A DNA stretch of 64,000 nt from Locusta migratoria (taxonomy: Eukaryota; Arthropoda; Insecta; Orthoptera; Acrididae). The stretch spans positions 318,501,270 through 318,565,269 of the forward strand of contig CM048744.1 of assembly GCA_026315105.1 (NCBI GenBank), written 5' to 3'. The notes beneath the pieces are model-generated. The model had not been told where the DNA came from. It did not search any database and worked only from the letters and a program-made list of their open reading frames with translations. A program made the translations under genes and the position numbers. Positions 32,602-44,762 of this stretch are shown here, one piece after another (position 1 is the first letter of the stretch; each line of letters opens with the position of its first letter).

Positions 32602-33892
32602 ATGTAATCTATAATATCCCAGAAAAGCGAACTACAACGAGTGTAATAAGGTTAAATTCCAGTGGTATACTCCTGTCCAATGATTCATCGCACGTATGTG
32701 CGAATTTTCAAGAAGACGACTGTCAGCTCTCAAAGATCACAAACGTATACGGCTGTGTCAAAGTAATAACAGCAAATCTTGTTAGTATCTAAGATCAAAG
32801 ATCATGTTATAAAATACCTTTGGGAACTTCAGAATTTCGAGTCAGCCTAAATCACCTGTCTTACCTTGTTAAAATCAGGTAAGGCAAAGTTGTGATACTG
32901 TTAGACTAATTTAATTTCTACATAATACAATGAAATCTAATTTATCAAACCCATTCTTGCCATACTCTTTCTTTATGGAAACAGTTATTTCGTGTACATG
33001 ACACTGTCAATGTCAACTGAATGTATCATTTATCACTCTTCATTTACATCTACATAAAAGGTTCTCAGGCCACTGCATGGTGCATGACAGACGGTTTTTT
33101 ACTACTATTAGTCATTTTCCTTCCTGTTCCACAAGCAAACAGAGCAAGTACTATGTGTCCCCGTACAACTCCTAAATCTTACACTTTTTTCACTACGTGA
33201 AATGTAAGTTGGTAGTTATAGAATCGTTCTCCAGGCCGCTTCAAATGTTGCCCCTAGAAATTTCCTTAAAGGTTCCGCGAAAAGAACGACGCCTTCCATC
33301 CAGGGATTCCTATTTGATTTCACGAAGCATCTACGTAATACCGGTACTCGCGCGCTGGTTAATCGTTCCATTGTCAAATATTTTAGCCCGTCTCTCAAAT
33401 GTTTCTCTAACTTTCTTCAATCTGACCTCGTGGGGATCCCAAACACTCGAGCAGTACTCAGAAATGGGACACACTAGTGCCCTATTAGCAGTCTCCATAA
33501 TAGACCAACCACTGTTTTTCAGTCCCCCAACAAATCAGAGTAGTACATGCACCTCCCCTACTACCGCTTTTATGCGCTCGTTTCACTTACGCAATTTTGT
33601 ATCGTTATGACTAAAGAACGAATCGACATGACTGGCGAACAGCACTTTGCTAATGCTCTTTTTGAACATTGCGCGGGCTTTTATTTTCCTACTCTTCTAC
33701 GTTATCTCCATATTTCTACTTTTAGAGCGAGATGCCATTCATTGTTTTGTCTCTCATCTACAGTCTCACATCACTTTCCCGTGCAACACAGCATCATCAG
33801 CAAGCCGCAGACTTATTCTCACACTCGCTGTCGAGGACAACGTTTTGGGTTCTCCTTTCACTTCTTCCATCTTTCTTTCTTCCAAATTACCG
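32602..33892. other. No gene recognised; probable old repeat at 33050-33560
   Basis: 33230-33470 (AGAAATTTCCTTAAAGGTTC, GATCCCAAACACTCGAGCAG) resembles from memory a repeat common in orthopteran genomes. Not verified. No coding domain seen. Confidence 0.35.
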
Positions 33893-34095
33893 AGCAAGGT
33901 GGCGTAGTGGTCAGCACATGGGACGACGCCTGTTCAAACTCGCCTTCGAATTGCCTGAATGGTTTCTTTCAAAGAGCATGGCCGATTTCTTTCCCTCTCC
34001 TGAACTAAAACAATCCGAGCTTGTGCTCAGTTCCTTATAAACATCTTGTCAACGGGACGTTAAACACTAATCTTCGTTTCCTCCCCCCTTTCACC
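33893..34095 (+). mobile_element. SINE with GTGGCGTAGTGG-type head
   Basis: A-box-like GCAAGGTGGCGTAGTGGTCA, then GAGCATGGCCGATTTC, ATCCGAGCTTGTGCTC and CGGGACGTTAAACACTAATC. From memory these are parts of one orthopteran SINE whose start also appears at 40645. Confidence 0.6.
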
Positions 34096-35645
34096 CTTTG
34101 CGAATGTGGCTAGCTACGGCTTATTGCCCTTTCCTTTCCAGTAAACATAGATTTTAGATGTCGGCGGTTTCTACTTGGGGTGTTTATGTTGGTAACGGTG
34201 CAATGAATCACGGGAAGCAAGCATGGACAATCGCGGAGTCGGCTATAGACAACCAATGAAAATGTCTTTCGCGAGTGTTTCTCTTTGAAAACAAGTCGTA
34301 CTTTCGCTGAGCTATTACGCTATTAGTCGAAAATCGCATAATATTCGTATGAACATACCAAACTAAATCTCGTAAGAGACAGCAGGATACGGCAAGTTTT
34401 GAACAAAACTGCGACGAAATGTGAAATTTTGACTGTTCATCAAGAAACCCTTACTTCGCACAACACTCCTCCAAGCAATCTCAGTTTCAAATGATCAGCC
34501 TTTTTTAATAAATACGTTTTTTATTTGCATTATGGAGATACGTAAGTGGCCGGTTGAACGTAAGCGGATCAGTTTGTATTGTCACCATGGTAAAATTTTA
34601 CGTACAGGAGCAGCCGTGTAGTGTTCCGATATTATCAACGATCGTTGAATTGCCTTTGAAAACCCAATTGCATAGAATCAGGGGAACAGCTTTTGTGTTT
34701 ACCACGAAATAAATAATTAATGCTGTTCTTCGCCATGGTTGACGGGTTCTTAAATGTACCCTGATTCTATCAGTAAATTTATTATCCTCGCAAACCGAAC
34801 ATTTCCTTGCTAACATCAGTAAAAATTTAACCAATGTTGACTCTATAAAGTGACTTCCTCTTTTCTCGCCTTCAATTGCTTGCGTGAATTCATAGAAATA
34901 AGTTGGAAAATTTATGACAAGTACAAGAGTGTGTTTTAATGTTGTGCTATTATGTTTCTGCCTAAACAAATATTCGAAAATAACGACATATTTATAGATA
35001 CTGTAAAGTATTTTAGGAAGCAAAGTAAAGGTGCATTCTCAACATGTGACATCATGGTCAAATTGCAGTATACAGAACATCATTTACGAAAGCAAAATAG
35101 GCCTAAATGAAAAACAACACACTCATTGGCTGTCTGCACTCGGCTCATGATTCATCGCGCCCTCGCCAACACATCAAGCAGAAATCACGAGCATCTGAAC
35201 TTACTTTTACAACTTTTTTATTATTTGTTTTTTGTAATTCAAATATATATATATATATATCGCACGAACCAGAGTGGTAGTTGTCATAGAAATATGGAAA
35301 GCAGAAAACAGCACGACATCGAGCACATCTGATAAACGATGCGTTTTTACAAGAACAATTGTTTTTTTTAATTATCTGTTGGGAAACACACCTGATTGAC
35401 ATTCTGAAAAATTGTTATATCTTTCGTCTGGTTTGTCTTACAATATCCGTATTCGTTTATACTTCTTTCGTTAACTATACGTGGTAAACATTATGAAGAC
35501 AATTAATAACATTTGTGAAATACAACTTTGTTTACGGAAAACATAATGATGTTAGAAGTCGCTAGTTGAATATAATAAGTTGTTTGAAAGTTGTTTGTCG
35601 TGGAAAAACTGGCTACTTCGAACATAAAATGTTATTAATTGTCTT

Positions 35646-35647
<2 letters not shown>
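34096..35647. other. No gene recognised
   Basis: AT-rich. 34733-34800 shares TAATGCTGTT, ATGGTTGAC and AAAT(T/G)(T/A)ATTATCCTCG with 25610-25660 and, inverted, 60317-60390. A short TA run is at 35243-35260. Confidence 0.4.
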
Positions 35648-35694
<47 letters not shown>

Positions 35695-35735
35695 GTGTCT
35701 GTGTGTGTGTGCGCGCGCACACACACACACACACA
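35648..35735. repeat. (GT)n followed by (AC)n
   Basis: GT repeats from 35648, then GCGCGCGC and CA repeats to 35735. The GT and AC arms can pair, making a long imperfect palindrome. Confidence 0.9.
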
Positions 35736-35770
35736 TTTGAATTACAAAAACAAATAATAAAAAAATTTGC

Positions 35771-35836
35771 ATGCCGCGAGATTCGAGCCGGCAACCTTCG
35801 GATTACGAACCCCAGCGCTTACCGCTACGCCACGCC
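35771..35836 (-). repeat. tRNA-like sequence
   Basis: Minus strand has A-box-like GGCGTAGCGGTAAGCGCTGG and B-box-like CGGCTCGAATCTCG. The anticodon stem pairs poorly, and the same type of head occurs in orthopteran SINEs, so a working tRNA gene is unlikely. Confidence 0.4.
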
Positions 35837-35839
35837 TCT

Positions 35840-36640
35840 GTACAACATTACTAATCGTAGAGAATGTAGAGAGTATTTCACCGCAACGGCTTTTTTTAAC
35901 TGTCGATTTTCTAGACAACGACTGAGAAGTGCATCTTGGTGCTTTGCCAAACTATGACCATGAGCTTTCATTATGCGCAGTATGAATCGAATCTGAGTTT
36001 CACAATTGGCGACCTCCCCTTGTTAGTCGGTTTTCTTCTATTCTTGGCAGTTATGCAAGATCTTTCAACAGTATTTATTTATTCCATACTCTTGTTAATC
36101 CATTTCCTCCCCCCTCCTCTCTCGGCCTCTCTATTCATCTCCTTCTCCTCCTCGCCCCCCCCCCCCTTTCAGCTCATCTCTCCTCCCGCTCTTCGTCCTC
36201 TTCCTCGTCCTACCTCTGTTAAACTTCGCCTTCGTTTTCCCCCTCTCCCTCTTCTTTTCTTAATTCCCTTGTATCTAATACCGGTTGCGCAAGTACGGCG
36301 CGGTTCACTGTGGGACTTGCAGGACTAATTTTGTCAATTTTGACGGTTGGCCGGATGCCCTTCCTGAGCCACATCTCCTCCTACCACTCGATAAGAAAAA
36401 TCCCAATAATTTCTCTACTTTCGTGTTGATCAGTGAAAAAGTGAGAAGTTTTTTGAATGTACGCTCTGCTATGCACATATGTCAGGTTGCGGATTATAGA
36501 AACCTTCTACATTAAGACATACATAAGTATATGAGCCAACATTGGGAACTGGTAAAACGGTGTAAAGGCTGTTGTAAGGTGCTTTCTATCACGCACCTTA
36601 CGAAATGTTATGGGGGCAGTGATCTTATTGTTTTGATTGG
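35840..36640. other. No gene; pyrimidine-rich tract 36100-36260
   Basis: C and T make up nearly all of 36104-36260. 36340-36370 (TTGGCCGGATGCCCTTCCTG) looks like a fragment of another common repeat. Confidence 0.45.
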
Positions 36641-36644
36641 TCAA

Positions 36645-37480
36645 GTGGTAAAATTTCATCAAGATTGGAATAAAACTGTAGATTTGTCTTGACGTATGTA
36701 AATAAAGTGACCTTCGCCGGCAACTACATGAAATTTTATGTAGAACCTTCCTCTCGATTGAAGTTCAAATGTGCAGACTTTTTCCAATATCGGAAGAAAA
36801 TATAGAGTGGTCTCAAAGTCTGTAACTAAAGTACTCTAAGACACTAAATTTTATGTCGATAGTGACCTCTTGGTTTGAAGGTCAAGGGTGAATAATTTAA
36901 TCAAGATGGGAATAGAAGTGTAGATTTTGTTGGAGTCGTAACGTAACGTAAGTAGCCTCTGCCGTGCACCATATTAACATTTATGTAGACATTGGCCGTC
37001 CGAGATGATCACAGGCCATAATAGAGGTAAACGTGTATTGCGGTAGCCCCATGCTGCCTCGCTATGAGTACACCGCGAGTAAAGAGTCGAGACAGCAAAA
37101 TATCGTAGTTGTACCACACACAAATTACAATTGTAACCAATATCTGAATAAATTACGTTACCACATTTATATTACATATAAATCTAGATTTTTTTCCAGA
37201 CTTGATGAAATTTTACACATTTTGACCTTCAAAACAAGAGGAACGTCACTATTTACATAAAATTTCGTACTGTGCATGGCAAAATCTACAGTTTTATTTT
37301 GAAGATCAAGTGAGCAAATTGGAATAAAACTGTAGATTTTGTCGAAGTACGTAATTAAAGTAGGTCTATCCTCCGCCATGCACCGTAGAAGTTTTATGTA
37401 GATACTGACGTCCCACTTGTTTTGAAGTCAAATGTGTAACATTTGATCAAGACTGGGAAAAACTGTAGATTTATATGCAA
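36645..37480. repeat. Diverged tandem array, period about 130 bp, one unit inverted
   Basis: Units carry A(A/G)AA(C/G)TGTAGATTT followed about 60 bases later by TTTATGTAGA(T/A/C). Plus-strand units begin near 36675, 36920, 37330 and 37470. The unit around 37170-37300 reads in reverse (TTTTGACCTTCAAAACAAG, AAAATCTACAGTTTTA). Confidence 0.6.
37022..37160 (+). mobile_element. Tc1-like fragment, opposite to the next element
   Basis: Reverse complement of 37565-37710: shares GAGACAGCAAAATATCGTA, CACACACAAATTACA and GTAACCAATATCTGAATAAA. It lies within the tandem array. Confidence 0.65.
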
Positions 37481-37517
37481 TACATACACATACAAGGATA
37501 TTCTACGTTATATATAT

Positions 37518-38393
37518 ACTGCTCAAAACAATTATGGAATCAGGTGAGATATTATACTTAATATGCATATGGTAACGTATTTTATTCAGATATTGGTTAC
37601 AACTGTAATTTGTGTGTGATACAGTACGATATTTTGCTGTCTCTACTCTTCACTCGAGGTTTACATGGCGCTTACTTAAAGCGAGGCACCATGGGGCTGC
37701 CATAATGCTGAAAAAGTCATACTCGTTGTCCTCTAATATGGTGTGTTATCACCTCGGACGGCCAGTACAGATGCACACCTGTATGGCATGGACAGGTCGA
37801 GTTATCAACCAGATCTTGAAGGATATGCTTCCGTGAGTGCAATATCCAGCTCTGCAACCGTTGTGGGCGGTGCTGGTCTGACTGCATTGCGTCTGTCAAG
37901 TTCATCCCATACATGCTCAATCGGTTTTAAGTCCGGTGAACAAGCTGGCTACTCTATTCGTTCCCTCTGCTTCTAGCATGTTGTCCACCAGAGCAGCCAT
38001 GTGAGGACGAGCGTCATCGTCCGCCAGAAGGAACCCATTGTCTGAAACGCGTCCAGGTCCTGGAAATTACACTTTGGAACACCCCAATAGCTGCAGTTAC
38101 CTCCCTCTGTGTCCCGCTTTCAACCTTCCAATGGTTCTCCATGCCATAGCTTCGGATCACGTTGCTGTTGCTTTGCACAGCCAGCTCACTATACTATTTG
38201 AACCCAACTTCTGTAAGTCAACACTAATCCCCTCTGCAGCAACTTTCTATTATTACCACTGTCTCAGTTGCCATGATGTTAACCTGACTCCGTAGAACCC
38301 AAAGAAAGACGTCGAACCATTTTAGTTCATTCTGACGAAGACAGTACTTCAAAACCTAGATATCTCAACTGATCCCCTAATTGTTTTGACCAG
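37518..38393 (-). mobile_element. Tc1-like DNA transposon, internally deleted
   Basis: Inverted ends: left ACTGCTCAAAACAATTATGG and right, reversed, ACTGGTCAAAACAATTAGGG, each next to TA. On the minus strand (about 37940-37830) the frame reads SPDLKPIEHVWDELDRR, the Tc1/mariner transposase signature with the third catalytic acidic residue. Frameshifts and a length of 0.88 kb (family about 1.3-1.6 kb) show it is dead. Confidence 0.75.
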
Positions 38394-38399
38394 TGTATA

Positions 38400-39269
38400 T
38401 ATGTTTAGATTAGCGAACCTGGCAGAGCTTAACAATTGCTACACATGCCTGGGAATTGGATTACATCCTCCACTCTTTTCCTTAACTCTCTGCCCATCAC
38501 TTCCCCCATTTGAATGCCTGTTCTACCTCTTTGTCCTCCTAGGTTTCTCACTGTATTATGGATGGAACCAGGATCAATAGCAGTCAAGTTTAGGCTTGGT
38601 CTGAGCTAGTGCACCTGAATATAGATGGCCTTGCGCATCAACATCTGCTCTAGTAGCATCTTCTCCTCCATTTTTGTTCCAAGCGGTTTTTTTTTTTTTT
38701 TTTTTTTTTTAAGAATGCTTAACTAACGTGCTATCATTACTGTGAGTCTTCAAAACTATCAGACTTTTCTTTCATTGGCCTTACCGTGAAAAGGGTTGTC
38801 CGGTACTAGAGTCTTTCTATTGAGCCAGAATTTAGCTGACGATGAGAATTCTTTCACGCGCCCCTTCCTCCCCCTCCCCCACCCACCCCTCCCCCCCCAG
38901 GCAGGCCGTCCAGGATCCGCCCCTGCTAAGCGGCGACAGCGTGAGCTTATCAAAAGCGGAGTTCTTTGCTGCTATTGCTTTAAAATATCGCTTTGAATAT
39001 ACATACATATATATCAAGAAGTAAATAAATGTTTTGATTAAAAATTAATCTGGTCACATTAAATTATTTTAATACAGGTTGAAAAATCGTTATGCCCCCC
39101 TGGGTGTTAATCCGGAGCAATTTTTTCACATCGGACAACTCAGATTTATTGGATGCCAGTTCCACAGCTTAGCGATAACTACGTTTTCGATTGAGATGTG
39201 ATAAATTAGATCAGAATGCCATCTCAGGTCTGTGCTTTTTTATGGGATATTTTTCGAAATTCTAATCAT
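38400..39269. other. No gene recognised; T run and C-rich tract
   Basis: T24 at 38687-38710. C-rich 38864-38901 (G-rich on the minus strand) ending CAGGATCCGCCCCTGC, which may be a decayed hAT-type end. Confidence 0.4.
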
Positions 39270-39560
39270 AACGTGTAGGCTTTCACGGCCGGCGTCTTCA
39301 GTAGTTAAAACTTCCGGGCTGAGAGGCCGTGGTCGAACAGTAGAAATTTCTTCCCCTAACGTTTCGTCGCCGGCTGCGGGCAACATCTTCTGAGGTGAGT
39401 CGACGACTGGCTGCTGGGCCGTGGAGATCCTGCATATATAGAGGGCATAGAGGGCGCCACCACTCGTCACGTGATGTCAACAGTAAAACTATCTCTGGCT
39501 GGCGTCATTACTCTCGATCGAAGGTAATCGATTGTCACGTCTTTGGTACAAAGCAGACCG
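39270..39560 (-). mobile_element. PLE terminal repeat, family 3
   Basis: Minus strand: a leader, then CACCTCAGAAGATG, a stem and CGACGAAACGTTAGG, then GGCCTCTCAGCCCGGAAG and GCCGGCCGTGAAAGCC. The CTGAAGATG...GAAACG pattern is that of PLE terminal repeats. No coding part is attached. The 627-747 fragments are kin. Confidence 0.6.
39355..39395 (-). ncRNA. Hammerhead-like motif, family 3, probably inactive
   Basis: Minus strand: CCT - CAGAAGA - T - stem II (GTTGCC/GGCGAC) - GAAA - CGTT - AGG. Stem I CCT/AGG and palindromic ACGT fit the PLE minimal hammerhead. The core reads CAGA instead of CTGA (U4 to A), which should abolish cleavage. Confidence 0.5.
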
Positions 39561-40644
39561 CCATATCTTGTCTAACTTCAATTTTTCGAAATTCATATAT
39601 AATGATTTTTCAATGCGCAAACTATGAAAGTACATTGCCATGATAAGTCAGGATGCAATAAAAGGTTTATGAATAAAAAGAGGAATGGATCACTGAAAAT
39701 AGTTGGTATTTCTGTCAAAATTCAATCGTTTCCAACCATTTACACTACTTTTTTCAAATTGGCTGTCTTCCAAATTAACTAAAAATTGGTATTTTTAGTT
39801 AGTCAATACGAAGCAACGTAGATTTTTAGAAAGGTTTTCATTACTGCTTATGGCAAAAAGTCATTAAAAACTGATAGTTTCCAAGAGGCGAATAAGAAGG
39901 GTCCAGTTTGGAGGAACGACACTTTGCCAGTAAACTACAACATAGCTATGACTTAGGCTCACAGAAGTCGTGCATTTTAATAACGCAGTAGTTTCTAACA
40001 TGGTTTAAATTACGAGACGTATGAGTCATTGTAATTAGTAAAAACATTACGCACCTTTAAAAGTAATTAATATTGTTTTAGTCTACACGTTGATACTGTT
40101 TATCACGAATATTTGTATAAATAAATGTCGGCAACAAAAGTTGTAGCTTCGGACACTTCGCTAAAAAAACAAGTGTTGAAACCTGCTTACAATGTGTTGA
40201 AATAGTGCGTAATTACAAATGAGTTAATCCACATCGCATAGTTTTGTAGTCCTCATTGGTGTCTATTTCTCATGATGTCAGTTTATTATCAATACTTTAC
40301 GGCTTTCAGGGTCCACGGAAAAACAAAACCATTTTCTGAACAATTAGAATAATTTGAAGATGTACAGCCGCCATGCTGAAAGCATACTAATTGTCCTATG
40401 ATGTCGTCTCGCGTCGATGTAAGGAACAAAACTGGCGCATGCTTGTGAAAAACGAAAATGCCTAATTTTCGTTCTGCATGAGTTTTTAGTTTCATAATGC
40501 TTCTCACTCTATTTTGAAGACAGCATGCGGTTTAAAGATTTGATTTTTGACACGTGGAAGTACAACATCTCAGCCTTCTAATAAAACATTAACCTTTTCT
40601 TAATTCGTAACAAATCAAACGACATCCGTTTGTAATGAAAATGC
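39561..40644. other. No gene recognised
   Basis: AT-rich; nothing recognised on either strand. Confidence 0.45.
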
Positions 40645-40745
40645 CTACCGAGAGAGGTGGCGCTGTGGTAGCACACTGCACTCGCACTCGGGAAGACACC
40701 TCCGGCCATCCAGTTTTAGGTTTTCCGTCATTTCCCTAGTCAAGT
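40645..40745 (+). mobile_element. SINE fragment
   Basis: CCGAGAGAGGTGGCGCTGTG, then ATCCAGTTTTAGGTTTTCCG. Same SINE type as 33893-34095, truncated. Confidence 0.6.
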
Positions 40746-43700
40746 GTGCTAATGTCTGCACCTTGTCACTTCGATGTAAATGAACATCTGTGAATGTTTT
40801 CTCTACAATTCGTCCAACTGCAGATTTTCCGATATTAACTGCATCGTCACAGTTAATAGCCTCACTTGCTATAATACCACTTGACAATGATATGAGCTCA
40901 GAACGATTTGTGAGTGCAGAATGTGAGGCGAACCACGCCACCACTTTTGAAGAATCGATATTAACAAGTGCTTGTCCTGATTTCCTTAGCTAAACGTGAT
41001 GGTCAGAGGAGGTTACTTCTATACTACAAAATCTCTCAAAGTACTGAATGAGCTCTGAATATGCATACATCCCCTAGACGCATCGATTCAGGGTACTACT
41101 CATTATCCCACGTTCATGTGTCAGGCCACCGGATGATTAGAACAATCTCATCAATACTTGTTCTATTACCATGTCACTCCAATTACCAGCCCGTATTTTG
41201 TTGGTACGTCTAATCGCAAACTGTACTGTGATGAAAAATTTTTGGCCCTCTTGTGGTGTCAGCCTATCTTCAAGTGTTGACATCAGTTCTATGTATAAAT
41301 GCGCGCACTTTTCATATGCAAGGTGGCCAGCTGCATGTAAAAAAAAGAATCATAATTTTCACCATTTCTACATGCAATCACCTGTGCATTCAGGACGGCT
41401 AAAAAGTATTACTAAGCTAAATTTTTCATAGTACTGCACACACAATTTGGCACTCCAATTGCTACACACTCACATTATGTCACTATTCTAGTAAAGCGTA
41501 ATCTGCTCTTGAGAAAGTGTGAGAAAACTATTGCAAAACATAAGTCTTACTAGTGAACACTTACACCTTTCGGTAAACAAATCTAGTTAACTTCCTTATT
41601 ATTAATGGTAGGAAAAACATATTTGTATTATTTTAAACCTCTAAGACTGCATTACAAGATTAATGAAAAGAAATCGTCAATTTGTTCCATAATTAACAGT
41701 TATTCTTTGAGAAACTCCAAAAAACGTTTGAAAAAAATTTTATTAGCTACTTTTCGATCAATATAACTCAGAAGGAATTATATATACATAATTTTTCGTC
41801 GATTCCTCTATAATTCGGTGCAAAAAGGCCCTTTTTATGTTAATTCTGTGGGAATTTATAGTCGTTCAAAAATTACAGCACAAATATTTAGGTGGCCCAT
41901 ATTGATGACGTCATAACCGTGATTCCACAGCCCGAGCTTCGGGGACTTTTGGTATGTTAACTAGGCCATCAAACTGAAATGCATAAAGGTCCTGGACTAC
42001 ATGATCGGTCACACTGGCATTCGTCACGAAATTGATTCTGACATTCCAAGCCTTGAAGTAAAGTGCGGGAACAGTACTGTACTTAAAATGCAGGTCGTGG
42101 GTGGGTCTCGCTAATTTTGATCAATTTGTATGACAATTGTATTTTAATCATGAGGGAAATGGACGGTACTGATCCGTTCCTCAGTTGTATAATTGCCTCA
42201 AAAGCAGGCAAATTTAATTCTTATAGTAATATTAACACTTAACAATTGAAAATTTTTCACGGTTTCCAAGCAATTGTAGTGGATATATTTCTAGGTAGCA
42301 CTGGTAAAGAGAGCAACGTTATGTTTGTAACGAGTACTGTTTCTTTTAGTAACGGATTCGTATATTTTCGTTACTCTCACAGCTGTAGTCAAATTTGACG
42401 GTACTTCAATTTGTATAAAGGATAAAATTTAGCTTTGACGGTTGGCGGATGTTTAACAGATGTTATTAGAAGTTTACTTTTTGGTTTAATACAATTTTGA
42501 AAAGTAAAAAAGTTATTTCAAAAAGCTATTACGGACGCAAATCTTTCTGTGCCTACAGCACAGTATTGAATTGAATAGCATAGTATGCTAACGAACTGAT
42601 GCAGTAAAACCCAATAACAAATATCTCAATGACTGAAAAAGTAAGTAAAATAAACAAGGTGGCGTATGGTTCTAATTTGTCTGGATGCAAAGAGACGACA
42701 TGAGCCTCAGCAGCACCAGCAGCAACAACAACTACTGGCTAACAATGATGTGCTTTGCTTTAACGAGTTAGTTCAGGAAATTCTGTATGTGAGTTTAGTA
42801 CATTGACTGAGTTTGGCGGAGTTTTAAATGCTTGTCCGACTCGTAAAGAAAGTAACAAATATTATGTTTAGCATACATTTTAATTTTATACTTATTTCTG
42901 CGAGAAAACGGGTAGTATCTCATTTCGACTGATTTTTATAAATATTTTTTCTGATGCATAAAGAAACTAATGGGTTCCAAGTTTTAAATATATTTTCTCT
43001 TTTCTTTATTTTACAAGAAAATACAGAGATATCTTATTCTGACGGATTTTTGCGTGTTGGTCAGACGGAAAAAATGATATGAGTTGGCAACACTGGATAG
43101 AGTGGTGGTGGTGTCTGGTATGGCGCGGGAGACAACCTCGAGTGCAAGCAACATAAACGCGTTTACAGCTTCCATTAGCACCTGATAACCCGCGTCCTTT
43201 CCTGTGAACGGGAGCAATAGGCAACCTTCGCGACGGGCCAGAAACCTTGTGATTGCTAATATTCGAAACACAATCACAATGAAAATGGCACAGAAAAAGC
43301 AGGCATCGATGGCAAAGCTCAGCAACAATATAGCCAACACAGTAAGCTGCACTGTTGACAATGAACAACTGCAGATCTCTACGCTACAAAGCTACTGCTG
43401 CTGTCGACTACAGTGTTAATATTTTTTGTTCGTTAACAACTAATTAATCCGTTGTAGTGTTGTATTAGGGATTAGAGTACAGTGGCAAAATTCATGGAGG
43501 GAAATATGTAAGTACAATATCACGTAGGCTATTTATTTTTTTATAGAGATTGACAGTGATTATTTTCTTGTATTCGCACGTTGACTTCTTTGGTAAGGTA
43601 ATTGTTTGAGCATTTTCCATAAACTTTAGAATATTTTTGGTATATTCAGAACATATATTTAGCATAAAACAGTTTTCAGATTTGGAAGCACTGATTTGCA

Positions 43701-44762
43701 TTGTGATCAATAGCTTCCAGGAATTTCACAACTTTATTGCAGGGGTGTCGCGTTGGTTTCACTGAAATAATACTGTAACATAGTTTATTTTCTTTCTGAG
43801 TGAAGGAACAAATTGAGGAAGCAAGGAAGTTTTGTTTCTATGCATTTGAATTGTACTATTTAATGTCTCTCTGGCAGTTCGTTTGAATGTTAGTTTTCCT
43901 GAATCGGATCATTTTTGTTTCTCTTGTTTCTGTTCATCTGTCAGCACAGATGGAAGTTACAAATGATAGGCGAAATTGCAGGTATAGTGATTCAGTTAAT
44001 ACAATTATACAGTATATAGGCCTAGGTACATGAATATTTGTTTAGGTTTAGAACTTTTGGAACTGAATTACTATTTTTTTCAAAGTTCTAACTCCTAATG
44101 CAAGATTCTGAACAAAAAGAAACAAAATTTTGAATGAAATAAACCATGATTCATACAAAAACCCTTCTTTCATTTCACAAAATTGCCTATCGTGTTGTAA
44201 TGAGCAATAAATTTTGTTTCCAGCAGTGACTGATCTTAGGGGGAGAGGGTGGGGGCAAGCTGCCCCAGGCGCAGAGTTCAGGGGGCGCCAAAATGGGCAA
44301 AAGCCTTTCAATAATTACTATCATTTTTGAAGAGATAATTACATGAACTAAATCAACTTAACTATTAGCTGTACCGGTACTATGAATTTAGTTACAACAG
44401 CAATAAGTAATTATAAGTACTTTTATTTGCATTCCTGCCCGTTTGCAACTATTAAATATATAATGTCTTAGCTCCCCTTGCACCCATCACTTGTGCTATT
44501 TAGATTACAGAAGTTATCCTGAATGCGCTGACCACTTATACAGTAGTATTGCGACACCCGCGCTACAGTGGCAGAAAGATGAACTGCGACTTACTTTGTT
44601 GTAATCGAGTTAATTGTGTCAGTGTTTTCTTTGTTGTCCCTTCTATGCTCTACTTTTTGACGAATGCGTTTGAAGTGTTTTAGACTAAAATAGTTCTGAC
44701 CGATGTAAGCCTGACTATAAGTATCAAGTATTAGCCTATACTTATGTGTGAATTTTGGAAAG
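40746..44762. other. Long stretch without a recognised gene
   Basis: AT-rich, short frames only. At 43508 a GTAAGT follows a 50-base stretch that is open in one frame (from 43457), but the acceptor side is weak. Near 44225-44285 a G-rich patch (GGGGGAGAGGGTGGGGGC) may be a decayed transposon end. Confidence 0.4.

Noticed and set aside
32862..32888. Hairpin CTTACCT...AGGTAAG as paired splice sites
   Set aside because: A short inverted repeat by itself; no exon on either side.
33197..34040. Overlapping plus-strand frames as genes
   Set aside because: The region is repeat-like (SINE at 33893 and a recalled orthopteran repeat) and no protein family is recognised.
35648..35757. Cys-Val repeat protein across the GT tract
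   Set aside because: Product of reading a dinucleotide repeat.
35771..35836. Functional tRNA gene
   Set aside because: A and B boxes are present, but the anticodon stem does not pair well and similar heads occur in SINEs.
43204..43419. Host gene at 43.2 kb (MNGSNRQPSRRARNLV...)
   Set aside because: Open for 71 codons, but overlapped by longer open frames on the other strand and without splice or domain support.
43457..43506. Third host exon upstream
   Set aside because: The donor GTAAGT and phase fit, but the acceptor lacks a good pyrimidine tract and the 50-base frame is too short to trust.
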